A stretch of DNA of 64,000 bases from NCBI GenBank assembly GCA_001644045.1, contig LUUF01000056.1, forward strand, positions 1 through 64,000, given 5' to 3'. Below, piece after piece: positions 40,696 through 49,364 of this stretch; the first letter of the stretch is position 1; every line of letters begins with the position of its first letter. The notes beneath the pieces were generated by a model that saw only the letters and a list, made by a program, of their open reading frames with translations, did no database searches and was not told the DNA's origin. Source of the stretch: Methylomonas methanica. GTDB taxonomy: Bacteria > Pseudomonadota > Gammaproteobacteria > Methylococcales > Methylomonadaceae. The translations under genes were made by a program, and so were the position numbers.

Positions 40696-40763
40696 CGTTT
40701 CGCGAATAATATGGTATTATGCGCGGCTTGCTCCGTTAAGCGAGCATGCGTTTAGCGATAAAC

Positions 40764-40842
<79 letters not shown>

Positions 40843-40871
40843 ATATTTTCAATGGCTTACATGATTTTTTA

Positions 40872-41891
40872 CTACGCTATTTTTTCGAGGTGTAGTATTT
40901 TTGTCACAACAAGCTTTGAGTTTGCTGCATGGACTTTAAGGTGTTCACTCGAAAGATGTGCATATCTTAAAACCATGTCGTAACTTGCCCATCCTCCTAG
41001 TTCTTGCAGAACGTTTAGCGGCGTTCCCGCTTGAACGTGCCAGCTTGCCCAAGTATGGCGTAAGTCATGCCATCGGAAGTCCTCAATTTCAGTGCGTTTT
41101 AACGCCTTTTTCCAGGCTTTTCCGCCTGCCTTTTTGATGGGGCCGCCTTCAAAAGTAAAAACAAAGGTATTGTGCTGCCCTTGTTGACTTCTAAGTACAG
41201 CCATGGCATCAGTATTGAGCGGTACTGAAATCGGCTTTTTGGCTTTAGCTTGCGCGGCATCTACCCATGCACATTCTCGTCTCAAATCGACTTGCGACCA
41301 TTTTAAACCGGTGACGTTCGCTTCCCTCAGACCAGTAGCAAGTGCGAATATTGCCATGGCTTCCAAATGACTTGGCAGTTCATTTAAGAGCTTGCTGGCT
41401 TCCTCATGTGTTAACCAGCGTATTCGCTCATTCGGTTCTGGCAAAAAGCGAAAATTGGGTACAGCATCAATCCATTCCCACTCGTTTTTAGCCCGATTTA
41501 AAATCGCCCGGACCAGCGAAAGAATCCGATTGGCAGTGGCATTACTCGAACCTTCGGCTTTTTTGGCCTCCGTAATGCGTTCCAGCATCATTTTGTCGAT
41601 TTGATTTAAAGTCTTGTTGCCAAGAATTTCATCAAGCCAACGAAGGTGAAATTTGTCGGTTTCTATGCTTCGCTTATGACCCTGCTCTATAAGCCACTTA
41701 ATAACAGCTTCTTGCCAAGTGCGTATTGGCTTCACGCCAAGATTTTTCGTTTTCCAAGCATCAGCCTTTAATCTGTCGTGCAGTTCTTGTGCTTCTTGCT
41801 TGATTTTAGTGCCAGCAGATCGTTGTATTCTCGTTCCGTCCGGCGCGGTGAATTGAATCCACCATGTGTCTTTTCGCTTGTAGATTGACAT
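40872..41891 (-). CDS. int: Tyrosine recombinase/integrase
   Basis: The 339-aa protein has an N-terminal arm-binding region (MSIYKRKDTWWIQFTAPDG), a core-binding domain, and the catalytic domain. The catalytic residues are the Arg of ATGLREANVTGL, the HDLRHTWASW box (His-Leu-Arg-His) and the nucleophile Tyr in MVLRYAHLSSEHL. AAGGAGAATATTCC precedes ATG 41891. It would integrate and excise the ICE at tRNA-Pro. Its start overlaps the end of the upstream HTH gene, so the two are probably cotranslated. Confidence 0.93.
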   Translation of the reverse strand: MSIYKRKDTWWIQFTAPDGTRIQRSAGTKIKQEAQELHDRLKADAWKTKNLGVKPIRTWQEAVIKWLIEQGHKRSIETDKFHLRWLDEILGNKTLNQIDKMMLERITEAKKAEGSSNATANRILSLVRAILNRAKNEWEWIDAVPNFRFLPEPNERIRWLTHEEASKLLNELPSHLEAMAIFALATGLREANVTGLKWSQVDLRRECAWVDAAQAKAKKPISVPLNTDAMAVLRSQQGQHNTFVFTFEGGPIKKAGGKAWKKALKRTEIEDFRWHDLRHTWASWHVQAGTPLNVLQELGGWASYDMVLRYAHLSSEHLKVHAANSKLVVTKILHLEKIA

Positions 41892-42109
41892 GGAATATTC
41901 TCCTTAGATGTATATCCGTCAACTACTTGCAGATTTCTCGCAGATGTAGGATAACGATCACTGACCCAATCGGCAAGATGTTCCTTAACAAAAACCCATC
42001 GTTTCCCAACTTTTTTACCGGGAACTTGCTTCGATTTTGCTTTTCTTCGGAGTACTTCTGGATTGGTCTTTAAAAACAGTGCAGCTTCGTTTAAGTCAAG
42101 TGTCTCCAT
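41768..42109 (-). CDS. Excisionase-like helix-turn-helix protein
   Basis: The 113-aa protein starts METLDLNEAALFLKTNPEVLRRKAKSKQVPGKKVGKRWVF, the winged-helix 'excisionase family' fold with R and W of the wing. A polar tail of about 60 residues overlaps the integrase start by 124 bases in another frame. As a neighbour of int it is a good candidate for a recombination directionality factor or int regulator. The start has a weak ribosome binding site. Confidence 0.72.
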   Translation of the reverse strand: METLDLNEAALFLKTNPEVLRRKAKSKQVPGKKVGKRWVFVKEHLADWVSDRYPTSARNLQVVDGYTSKENIPCQSTSEKTHGGFNSPRRTEREYNDLLALKSSKKHKNCTTD

Positions 42110-42155
42110 AGCAGTTTTTTGAATTATGCGTCTGTGGTTATTATCAACATATCGT

Positions 42156-42620
42156 TTACATGCCGGTCTTACAGATCTCACAGCGATCATGGTCATCCCT
42201 AGCATTTAACAAGACCCAGGCTCGACAATTCGTGCATGTCGATATCTGAACTTTTTTATCTTTGATGTCCTGGGCCACCACCCATGCAGCCGAAAAGTCG
42301 AGTTGCCCGGAAGGAAAAGATATTTTGTAAGCATCAAATGCGTTGATTAGTGTTTGAATTTGACTGTCGGCCGATTTGTTTGAAGCAGCCCGATAGCACA
42401 CGGCGAATAGCGTTACGTCCTTGTATTTCCGCCTACTTCCAGTCAAGCCTCGGGTGGAAAATTTTATAGAACCACGACTTGGGGAACGACCATGCAGTTG
42501 TCGGTAGGTCTGTCGCAACAATTTGATCGAAATCCCCGTGGCTTGATGCACGATTTTGACCTTGGCGTGACGATTAAGCAGTTCAATTGCCAGGGATTGC
42601 TGTTGATATTTCTTGAGCAT
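42156..42620 (-). CDS. FlhC-like transcriptional activator (second pair)
   Basis: The 154-aa protein has IELLNRHAKVKIVHQATGISIKLLRQTYRQLHGRSPSRG, like the DNA-binding N-terminal half of FlhC. A C-terminal zinc site C-x2-C-x15-C-x2-C (CTNCRAW...CEIC) follows. In SXT and IncC elements, SetC/AcaC of this family form complexes with an FlhD-like partner and switch on transfer genes. The upstream neighbour 42633-43226 ends with an FlhD-like domain, so these two probably form a complex. AGGGAG precedes the ATG. Confidence 0.8.
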   Translation of the reverse strand: MLKKYQQQSLAIELLNRHAKVKIVHQATGISIKLLRQTYRQLHGRSPSRGSIKFSTRGLTGSRRKYKDVTLFAVCYRAASNKSADSQIQTLINAFDAYKISFPSGQLDFSAAWVVAQDIKDKKVQISTCTNCRAWVLLNARDDHDRCEICKTGM

Positions 42621-42632
42621 TAACTGTCTCCC

Positions 42633-43226
42633 TTAGTCAATATTGCCACTTAATCCGAGCATGGATTCCACCATCGACGGAGATTCTCTGTTGATGTTTT
42701 GAATAAACTGACTCGAAAATCGGGGGGTAAAACATAGCCAGTTGGAGCGGGCAATGAAGTCAATATCTTCTAAAGATAAACGCCCAACAGCCAAGCGCAT
42801 GGCCTCATCGGTAATCCCTAAAATTAATTCGGTCATCACCGGGTTCTCCCGTGCGATTTCTCTGGCTTTGATGAGCCAGGCCTGATTCATGGCATAAATC
42901 TCTTCATCGCAACCCAGTTGATCGATCGCCGTCAGTTTGTCAAAGTAGACCTCGAGATTTTTGAATGCTGACTGCATCATGTTGTCGATGTGCCCCGCCA
43001 TATTGACTATTTTCAGTTTCGATTTCAGATAATCGGATCCGAATTCGGCGACCAATGGCAAAAACAATTCCTGAAAGAACCCCAGCGTGATGCTTTTGAC
43101 GTCCTTAAAATCAATCGTCAGCGATTGCTGATTGGCAAAGCACTCGCGTGTCAGTCGCGAGAGATTTTTGCCATGGATTGGCTGAGGTATTTGGGAACTG
43201 GTGGCGGTGACGACAATGATATGCAT
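42633..43226 (-). CDS. STAS-like domain fused to FlhD-like domain
   Basis: Residues 1-100 resemble STAS-like (DUF4325-type) domains: ECFANQQSLTIDFKDVKSITLGFFQELFLPL, as in proteins with an alpha-beta switch fold. Residues 105-170 resemble FlhD: QAWLIKAREIARENPVMTELILGITDEAMRLAVGRLSLEDI. AAGGAG precedes the ATG. The start of the FlhC-like gene is 12 bases downstream. FlhD itself is a short partner protein without such an extension, so the fusion may add a regulatory input or an extra interaction surface. I know of no described example. Confidence 0.68.
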   Translation of the reverse strand: MHIIVVTATSSQIPQPIHGKNLSRLTRECFANQQSLTIDFKDVKSITLGFFQELFLPLVAEFGSDYLKSKLKIVNMAGHIDNMMQSAFKNLEVYFDKLTAIDQLGCDEEIYAMNQAWLIKAREIARENPVMTELILGITDEAMRLAVGRLSLEDIDFIARSNWLCFTPRFSSQFIQNINRESPSMVESMLGLSGNID

Positions 43227-43258
43227 GCGACTTCTCCTTAGTAGCTGATGGATCGTCT

Positions 43259-43876
43259 CTAACGAGCGCTTGGTTTGTTCAATGTGAGCTTTTTTGATTT
43301 TGCGGAAACCCAGCGTCGCCGACCTGAGCGATCAGTCCACACATCGCAGATAGGACATTGACTAAATGTGGCATCAGGGTGAATCATGCCCAAATAACGG
43401 GCGCGGCAACGCTCGCAAAGAATGAATACCAAATCACCCGCCGAGAGCAGGCTGGCTAAATACCAAGCGCGGTTTATATCTAACGGATAATGTTGGCTGG
43501 AGCGTGGTTGGGTATATTGCCGATTGGCTAAAATTCTGGAAGCGACATTGCTGTAGATCTCATAGGCCGTAACCAATAAGGTTGCATTTAGGCTCGGGGT
43601 ATAAAGCCGGTATCTGATGTCTTCGATCATGTTTAAAAATAGCGAGGCATGAATGTTGTTGAACGCCGAGCGGATGGCCCATTGATGATCATGAGGCAGC
43701 ATGCCTTGTTTGGGCGATTGTCCTTGTACCGCTTTAAAAAATTCGATGCTTTGCTTTCGGGTTAAATGGCAGAGTTGGCTGACAATTGGCGGACGGGCGC
43801 CGAGTTGGATTAGTCTTTCCGCCAAGAGCAAGTCTGCGCCTATGTTTGGCCTGCTTTTAAAGGGCATGGGTTTCAT
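43259..43876 (-). CDS. FlhC-like transcriptional activator (first pair)
   Basis: The 205-aa protein has ADLLLAERLIQLGARPPIVSQLCHLTRKQSIEFFKAVQGQSPKQG, matching the FlhC DNA-binding half, and ILCERCRARYLGMIHPDATFSQCPICD, a C-x2-C-x16-C-x2-C zinc site. It corresponds to SetC/AcaC. I chose ATG 43876, which overlaps the FlhD-like stop by 20 bases; a longer start at 43945 would overlap by 89. It probably heterohexamerises with the FlhD-like protein upstream. Confidence 0.82.
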   Translation of the reverse strand: MKPMPFKSRPNIGADLLLAERLIQLGARPPIVSQLCHLTRKQSIEFFKAVQGQSPKQGMLPHDHQWAIRSAFNNIHASLFLNMIEDIRYRLYTPSLNATLLVTAYEIYSNVASRILANRQYTQPRSSQHYPLDINRAWYLASLLSAGDLVFILCERCRARYLGMIHPDATFSQCPICDVWTDRSGRRRWVSAKSKKLTLNKPSAR

Positions 43877-44150
43877 CCGCAGTTCCAGTGATACAAGGTT
43901 GGAGAAGATCCACATAGGCAACCGTGGGCAAGTTGCTTGGGGCATAGACAGGCAATAAATGAATTACTGCACGACTGCTTTCGGCGTGTTCACGAAGTTG
44001 CTGCTGTGTCATGCTGGCGAGACGGTCTATGCCTCCCCGATCAATGCCAAAGCGCCAGGCTGTTTCCGCCGGATTACTGCGTGCGCATTCCCTGGCGAGC
44101 ATGAGATATTCGAAATTTAACCGGGCAAGATCTTCATCCAGTGTTGACAT
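43857..44150 (-). CDS. FlhD-like activator subunit (first pair)
   Basis: The 97-aa protein reads LNFEYLMLARECARSNPAETAWRFGIDRGGIDRLASMTQQQLREHAESS, aligning with the FlhD core (LSYLLLAQRLI...FRLGI...LAALTLPQMVKLAET) from my knowledge of that family. GAGGTG precedes ATG 44150. It corresponds to SetD/AcaD. It is the first gene of a four-gene FlhD-FlhC-FlhD-FlhC series running toward the integrase. Confidence 0.82.
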   Translation of the reverse strand: MSTLDEDLARLNFEYLMLARECARSNPAETAWRFGIDRGGIDRLASMTQQQLREHAESSRAVIHLLPVYAPSNLPTVAYVDLLQPCITGTADETHAL

Positions 44151-44174
44151 AAACACCTCTAAGTTGATTAACGA

Positions 44175-44242
44175 CTGTTGTCGATATGCTAGGAAGACAA
44201 CGCGCAAATGTCCCGGTCGCAAAGTGACCTGATTTGGGTCAC
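44175..44242 (-). promoter_or_regulatory. Dyads upstream of the FlhD-like gene
   Basis: GTTGTC and GACAAC (44175-44200) flank 13 bases, and GTGACC and GGTCAC (44224-44242) flank 7 bases. They lie 25-92 bases before the activator operon and between it and the divergent 44529 gene. They are good operator candidates for a repressor, which may be encoded outside the window. Confidence 0.5.
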
Positions 44243-44528
44243 AAACCTCTGGAACCCCCGATTGATATGATTTGGCTTTGTTGAAAATAATTGGATTATT
44301 GCGCTTGCGACGCCTTTTTCGGCATGTGATGGATGACCAATTTGATAACGGCAGGCTGTTTTTATGGTCTAGTGAATTGACTGCTCCTGAAATTCTTCTA
44401 ACCTTCCTCTGCTTGCCAAGTTCCTTGCCTACAACACGCCGCGTTCTGCTTGGCGTATGACCTAAATATCTACATTTCAAAATCATTTTTACTTCACTCA
44501 TATCGCATTGTTAATGGAGGATATAGTT

Positions 44529-44600
44529 ATGAATAGGCTGTTCGCTAACCAGACCGCAACTGCCGGTTACCTGGTTTGGGGTGGTTTATGCGCGAGGTAA
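44529..44600 (+). CDS. 23-aa leader peptide overlapping the next start
   Basis: GGAGG lies eight bases before ATG 44529. The frame MNRLFANQTATAGYLVWGGL ends at TAA 44598-44600, overlapping the ATG of the next gene (44588) by 13 bases in another frame. The next gene has only a poor ribosome binding site of its own, so translation of this peptide probably delivers ribosomes to it. It has no recognisable sequence bias to amino acids of attenuation type. Confidence 0.6.
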   Translation: MNRLFANQTATAGYLVWGGLCAR

Positions 44601-45571
44601 TTCAATGCTTGATCGATTGGCTGGATAGCGAGCCAAGCGATGAAAAAGGCCACCGCATATTGCGCGCGTTAGCCCAGGAATCGTTAAAGAAAGCAGAATT
44701 CGAAGAGTCGAAGCGACGTTTCACGGCCGATGCAATCGTCGCTGCTATTGGTGAAACCTTAGAAAGTGCCGAACCTAAAAAATGGATCGACTGGCCAGGT
44801 TCGTTAAAAAAATATTGCGAAACCCGCGAGCCCCAAATCATCGAATTTGCCCGTAAACGTGGATTGCCTCGTTATCCAAAGCCCGATCGTAAAAGCACAA
44901 AGGGAGGGCCTGGACGACACACGACGTTCTATATCAAAGCGGAACCGGTTCCGGATATCATGGAAGAAGAGCAGTCGATAGAAGACATGCGGACGGGGGG
45001 CAAAACAGCCGATTTACAAGTCAACTATCAAATGACGGCACTCGGCGAGGTTAAACCCAGTTGGATTGCGAGTTGGTTATTCCGGCGTGGACAGATCGAA
45101 TTAAGACAATGGCATGTCTGGGTTTTATTGGGCTGGCTAGCAACCATAGCTGGATTCGCATTGTTAATTGCCTATGCTGGATGGCTATCTTTATCCGTGC
45201 CCAGGCCGGTGACAACACAAGATTTGACATTGCTGATAAGTATTTTCGTGATTCCCTATGGTTCCTGGGTCACGATCATCAAGCCTTGGATATTATTGTT
45301 GGATGATCGAATCGTCGTAGCCCATGAACTCTTCACAAATTTTTATGAACAGTCTGCGCAGTTCGAACTGTTACGTGACGGGGATTTAAGAGTGGTGCGG
45401 TTAGTCCGGTATTCGGCGCCATGTCCCATTTGTGGCGCCACGATTTATCTTGAAAAAGGCGAACCGGATTACCGCCGCAGATTGGTGGGGCGATGTTATG
45501 AAAGCCCAAGAGAGCATGTGTTCAGTTTTGATCGGATTACGCGGTGCGGGCGGTTACTGGTAGATCGATAA
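44588..45571 (+). CDS. ICE membrane protein with C-terminal zinc ribbon
   Basis: The 327-aa protein has a polar, helical N-terminal 170 residues, two membrane spans (VLLGWLATIAGFALLIAYAGWL and TLLISIFVIPYGSWVTII), and a C-terminal CPICGATIYLEKGE zinc-knuckle followed by CYESPREHVF. The family is not recognised. ATG 44588 is used in preference to a TTG four codons earlier. The topology suggests cytoplasmic ends, with a nucleic-acid- or protein-binding tail. It is transcribed away from the activators. Confidence 0.7.
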   Translation: MREVIQCLIDWLDSEPSDEKGHRILRALAQESLKKAEFEESKRRFTADAIVAAIGETLESAEPKKWIDWPGSLKKYCETREPQIIEFARKRGLPRYPKPDRKSTKGGPGRHTTFYIKAEPVPDIMEEEQSIEDMRTGGKTADLQVNYQMTALGEVKPSWIASWLFRRGQIELRQWHVWVLLGWLATIAGFALLIAYAGWLSLSVPRPVTTQDLTLLISIFVIPYGSWVTIIKPWILLLDDRIVVAHELFTNFYEQSAQFELLRDGDLRVVRLVRYSAPCPICGATIYLEKGEPDYRRRLVGRCYESPREHVFSFDRITRCGRLLVDR

Positions 45572-45644
45572 CCGTTTCAAAGGTCGTTTCAGCCATTTTG
45601 GTGAGGATGGAGCTATGGTTTATTTTCATTTTTGGTAATGAAAA

Positions 45645-45677
45645 TGAGCGCAATTATCCGTCTGGATAATGCGCTCA
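45645..45677 (-). terminator. Strong hairpin between convergent genes
   Basis: TGAGCGC-A-ATTATCC / GGATAAT-GCGCTCA is a 14-bp stem with one bulged base. On the minus strand it is followed by TTTTCATT, so it most likely ends the long minus-strand transcript. Confidence 0.65.
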
Positions 45678-45691
45678 TGCACAAAGTATTA

Positions 45692-46159
45692 TCAATCCAT
45701 GCTGGTTTGAAGGATTTGCTTTTGACCCGATTCGACAGGATATGCCATCACCGAAGCCGGTTTACCTTGCTGATCCAACTCAACCACAAAAGCTTTACCA
45801 TACAGCGCCGGACAGCCGCAAAAGTTTGGTAACAGTCGCTGCATGGCATTGGCCGGATCGCTGGCGGTATTGGCCACCACAAAAGCGATGAAGGCATCCG
45901 AATCGCTTTCAAAGGTCGATTCCTGAAATTCATCATATTCGCTTCTGAAACTGGCCATTTGTTGCAACACCTGAGCCGAGCAATCGCCTTTGGGCACAAT
46001 GATGTCATCGGCGTTTTCCTGGCCTTGGTAGCAAGCCTCATCCGTGATCTCAACAACATCCTGCCCAAGCCGGACTCGGTAAGCATCGCAAAAACGGCAC
46101 GAAGACCCAACACCAATCACCTTGGAATTGAGCTTGATGGTTTTCATTGATCGTTTCAA
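45692..46159 (-). CDS. ICE hypothetical protein
   Basis: This 155-aa protein has many Cys (SSCRFCDAYR, NFCGCPALYG) and acidic residues, and no recognised family. A TTG start at 46159 has GAGG nine bases upstream; ATG 46147 is an alternative with a poor site. It overlaps the upstream ATPase gene by about 110 bases in another frame, an unusually long overlap. Either it is coupled or the ATPase C-terminus is frameshifted. Confidence 0.55.
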   Translation of the reverse strand: MKRSMKTIKLNSKVIGVGSSCRFCDAYRVRLGQDVVEITDEACYQGQENADDIIVPKGDCSAQVLQQMASFRSEYDEFQESTFESDSDAFIAFVVANTASDPANAMQRLLPNFCGCPALYGKAFVVELDQQGKPASVMAYPVESGQKQILQTSMD

Positions 46160-47345
46160 TCACCAGTTCCTCATCATTGAGATGCCGAACCAGAGCATGA
46201 AGCCAATGCCCGCTATCCAAAGTGCCGTGGTACAGCAAATAATCACGGTTCCAGGCAAACAAATATCGACCTGCACCGTCTACTTTGATGTCATCGTCAA
46301 TCGAGACGATGCCGCGGGCCAAAATTTCTGCACGGGTCATGGCTTTTTCCGGCCGCTGCTCAAAGTTATCAAAAACTTCGGTATCGCAGACTGGATAAGC
46401 AATGATTTCGCGTAAAGCCTCGGTTGGTACTACAGGCACATCGTTGAGTAACTTCAGTAATTCCCAATGCCTCAGCATTTCATAAAAACCAATGAACGCT
46501 TCGGCTGATAGACTGGCTTTCATCTGGATAAAGCGCTGTTCGATGGTTTGTGCCAGAACCGCTTTAATCCGTTTGACGACATCCGCTTCATCGACCAGTT
46601 TGTCACGATCCGGCAAGCGGGCGTGAAAACGGGAAGAGTCCAGATGAATGATATGGAGGTGCGATGTGTAGCTGTGCGAGGTATAAATGGGTAAACCTTG
46701 CAGATAGACATCGAACTCATACTGCGCGCCATTGGGTTGGTCCATGCCATGCAAATACATCGCGCCAACCTCGGTGTCCACAAAACTCAATCCGCTATCC
46801 AGCGCGCAGGCACGTTCAAGCAATTGATCGTTGAACAATACTGGAATGGGAAAACCACGCGCCAAGCGTTTTAGCGTGGTGGCTATTTGTCCCATGTCCA
46901 ATTCCACATCGTGCAAGGTAATGCTAGTGATACCGTTCCAGTCGTGGACTGGCGTGATCGTCACCGGTTTGAATGCCAAAATGTGGTCGGTTTCGACGTC
47001 AATTGATCCGCTTTTACTGATGACGCTGATGCGCCGACAGGCAAACAGTGCCGATAGAAAGCCGATTCCAAAAGGATGCTCGTGAGCAACCACGTCTGCA
47101 TCCCAGCCGGATTCGGCTACTGTCAGTAATGTTGCCATCGACTCAATGCCGCAGCCATCATCCAAAACTTGAAGGGTTTTGGTCTCAGGGCAAAAGTTAA
47201 TCACCACCATAGCCGCATTGGCCCGGCGGGCATTTTGCATTAACTCGCCCAAGACAGTGGTTTTGTTGGTGAAACTGAAGCGTAGACTTTTAACCAAATT
47301 GGCTTGGTTAACTTTCATCGCGACTGCGTTGGTTGGTGTGTTCAT
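46050..47345 (-). CDS. GHKL (HSP90-like) ATPase of the ICE
   Basis: The 431-aa protein carries the Bergerat fold in the first 180 residues: GELMQNARRANAAM (N-box with Asn), VLDDGCGI (G1) and HPFGIGFLSALF (G2). Such ATPases work in chaperones, topoisomerases and MutL/MORC-type DNA-remodelling proteins. The rest is unrecognised. ATG 47345 (MNTPTNAVAMKVNQ) follows CCGGAG at 8 bases. Its final 30 residues (DWCWVFVPFLRCLPSPAWAG) lie in the overlap with the next gene and look unlike the rest. A hairpin module precedes it. Confidence 0.75.
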   Translation of the reverse strand: MNTPTNAVAMKVNQANLVKSLRFSFTNKTTVLGELMQNARRANAAMVVINFCPETKTLQVLDDGCGIESMATLLTVAESGWDADVVAHEHPFGIGFLSALFACRRISVISKSGSIDVETDHILAFKPVTITPVHDWNGITSITLHDVELDMGQIATTLKRLARGFPIPVLFNDQLLERACALDSGLSFVDTEVGAMYLHGMDQPNGAQYEFDVYLQGLPIYTSHSYTSHLHIIHLDSSRFHARLPDRDKLVDEADVVKRIKAVLAQTIEQRFIQMKASLSAEAFIGFYEMLRHWELLKLLNDVPVVPTEALREIIAYPVCDTEVFDNFEQRPEKAMTRAEILARGIVSIDDDIKVDGAGRYLFAWNRDYLLYHGTLDSGHWLHALVRHLNDEELVIETINENHQAQFQGDWCWVFVPFLRCLPSPAWAGCC

Positions 47346-47364
47346 GTGTTTTCTCCGGGTATAA

Positions 47365-47430
47365 AAATGCCCCGAGGACATGAAACAGACTAACCCCTCG
47401 GGGAGAGTCGTTCATCTCCCCGAGGCGGGT
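47365..47430 (-). promoter_or_regulatory. Three-arm attenuator-like module before the GHKL ATPase
   Basis: On the minus strand arm 1 CCTCGGGGAG (47425-47416) pairs perfectly with arm 2 CTCCCCGAGG (47405-47396). Arm 2 can instead pair with arm 3 CCTCGGGG (47377-47370), which is followed by CATTTTTAT and then the ribosome binding site. The two stems exclude each other. Confidence 0.7.
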
Positions 47431-47486
47431 GATACTGGTTAGACCAGTGGTTAGGTAAAAGTCTTACTTTAGGATTTGTGCGCTGG

Positions 47487-49250
47487 CTATGAAGCTAAAG
47501 CCAACTGGCTATCAGTCAGGCCATCCCAATCCAATTGCCGGACACCGTTTTGATCGCTATCCAACAAGCTATCGGGATCAATGCCATGATTCGCGAATAC
47601 CGTGCTCATGGCCTGGGTCAGCATGGCATTGCCAAGCTCACGTTCCGATTCACCGCCGTATTTGAACGCCCAAAATGGATCAAAGTGATAACGCCGACCA
47701 TCCCGTTTACAGTGTTTACTGACTTCACTCCGGAAGGCTTTATCGAGTTTTTCCGCTTGATCGAACTGCTGCCAAAAACCGGTTCCTGCTTTGGTTTCCG
47801 CCGGTGGTAGCCAACGACGATGCTTGCCAACCAGACGATTCATCCGATCAATCAGCGTTTTATTGCTGGGGAAGAAATGAATCGTGCCCACGCCCGGATA
47901 GTAGCGAACATCAAAATAGCTGCCGCTAATCCTTTGCCCGGTTCGCAGGGCATGAAAGTGATTTCGGAAAACCGATTCCAGCCCTACAGCCACTTCATAC
48001 TTGCCATCCAGCATCGCAAACACTTTGTCAAAATCCGCCAGCATCCGTTGGGACTCCCACGACAAATCGTTTTGATACGATTCGGTGGCATGACCTGGGA
48101 TGACAAAACGGGTGGTTTTGATGCGCATGCCCAGTGAGCGATGCTTATCGTTTGACTTCCAGCCCATATAAAACACCGTATTGTCGCTGTGATAGCGGGT
48201 GATCAAATCGAACACATCGCACACCATGCTCAGCTGAATATCGCCTTGCTGATCAATGATGCCCTGTAAAAAACCGTAGATATTAGGTACGGTGAATTCC
48301 AGTGACTTAATCGTCTCGAAATCCGACTCCAGCCGTTTTTGCGCCGCCGACGACAACCGCGAGGTGACTTGCGTGGAACGCAAAATACCGGACCAGGCAC
48401 GGTCTTTCAGATCGCTGTAATCGGTATAAAGCTGATTCTTCACCCAATCCAGCGTGGACTGCGTGGATTTGACCGCCGCATCGCCATTCAATTCACCAAG
48501 TGTTTGCCCCAGCATTTTGCGATAGCGCATGGCGCGCGCTTCACTAAATGCCGATCGCCGGGCCGCTTCAACCGCGGCATTGAACATCAGCACCGCATTG
48601 TCGATAAAGGCATTGGCTAACGCCAGTTCATGAACTGGCTGGCTATCACCGGCCAAGCTCTCTGCGCTCGCTTGATCGCGACGTAAATCGTCGAGTATGT
48701 TGCCTAACAGCTCCTCTTCAAACGTTGAGGTTTTCTTCAGCCATACCAGCGCGATTTCCACATCCGTTTTACGCTCGGCAGCCTGGCCGGCAAACATTGC
48801 CGACAAGTATTCCACTTCGCCAAACTGTTCAATCAATCGGAGCAAATGCTTTCGTTCCTTGGAAAACGGGTTTTTCAAGGTTTCAGCATTGAGTATGGCT
48901 ACGATCTCACCGTCGAATAAAATCTCCCAAGCCTTCAGCACATGCTGTGCGCCGTCGGCAAACGGGGGATTCATCAACACATGGGAATACAGACTGCCGC
49001 TTTTGAACTGCATAAAATCCATGCCCACCACCGAAAACCCAAGCGAACGCAAGATCGGGTGTCTGCTGATATCGATTTCAATGCAGTCGACCGGAATTTT
49101 CTGCCAGTGATTGAAAGGTCGAGGTTTTAATAAATGACCTTCGCCAGCAGAGGGTTCCAATACCCGAACGAACTGCCGATTCTTGAAAGTTTCCCAGGCC
49201 TTAATGCTCAAAGCTTCCGGCGTTGGATAATACTGATGATTGTCTATCAT
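47487..49250 (-). CDS. DNA methyltransferase-like protein (DUF4942 type)
   Basis: The 587-aa protein has an N-terminal SAM-dependent methyltransferase fold. Motif I is VLEPSAGEGHLL, and the catalytic motif IV NPPF occurs in VLMNPPFADGAQ, as in N6-adenine/N4-cytosine methylases. The C-terminal 350 residues, including YMGWKSNDKHRSLGMRIKTTRF, resemble the DUF4942 region found with such domains in SXT and IncC elements. It may protect element DNA or modify host sites. The start is ATG 49250. Confidence 0.78.
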   Translation of the reverse strand: MIDNHQYYPTPEALSIKAWETFKNRQFVRVLEPSAGEGHLLKPRPFNHWQKIPVDCIEIDISRHPILRSLGFSVVGMDFMQFKSGSLYSHVLMNPPFADGAQHVLKAWEILFDGEIVAILNAETLKNPFSKERKHLLRLIEQFGEVEYLSAMFAGQAAERKTDVEIALVWLKKTSTFEEELLGNILDDLRRDQASAESLAGDSQPVHELALANAFIDNAVLMFNAAVEAARRSAFSEARAMRYRKMLGQTLGELNGDAAVKSTQSTLDWVKNQLYTDYSDLKDRAWSGILRSTQVTSRLSSAAQKRLESDFETIKSLEFTVPNIYGFLQGIIDQQGDIQLSMVCDVFDLITRYHSDNTVFYMGWKSNDKHRSLGMRIKTTRFVIPGHATESYQNDLSWESQRMLADFDKVFAMLDGKYEVAVGLESVFRNHFHALRTGQRISGSYFDVRYYPGVGTIHFFPSNKTLIDRMNRLVGKHRRWLPPAETKAGTGFWQQFDQAEKLDKAFRSEVSKHCKRDGRRYHFDPFWAFKYGGESERELGNAMLTQAMSTVFANHGIDPDSLLDSDQNGVRQLDWDGLTDSQLALAS

Positions 49251-49261
49251 GGTGTTCTCCG

Positions 49262-49318
49262 ATGAGACCCCTGACGACCGATTTATCCCTGGCGGGATAG
49301 AATCATCCCGCAGGGGTT
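49262..49318 (-). promoter_or_regulatory. Attenuator-like module before the methyltransferase gene
   Basis: Minus strand: outer arms ACCCCTG and CAGGGGT. Inside, CGGGAT/ATCCCG and TATCCC/GGGATA share the ATCCC segment, so only one stem can form at a time. No T-run follows. Confidence 0.6.
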
Positions 49319-49364
49319 AAATAAAAACTCGGCTTAACCGAGTGTCAAAAATGAAAACGGTGCG

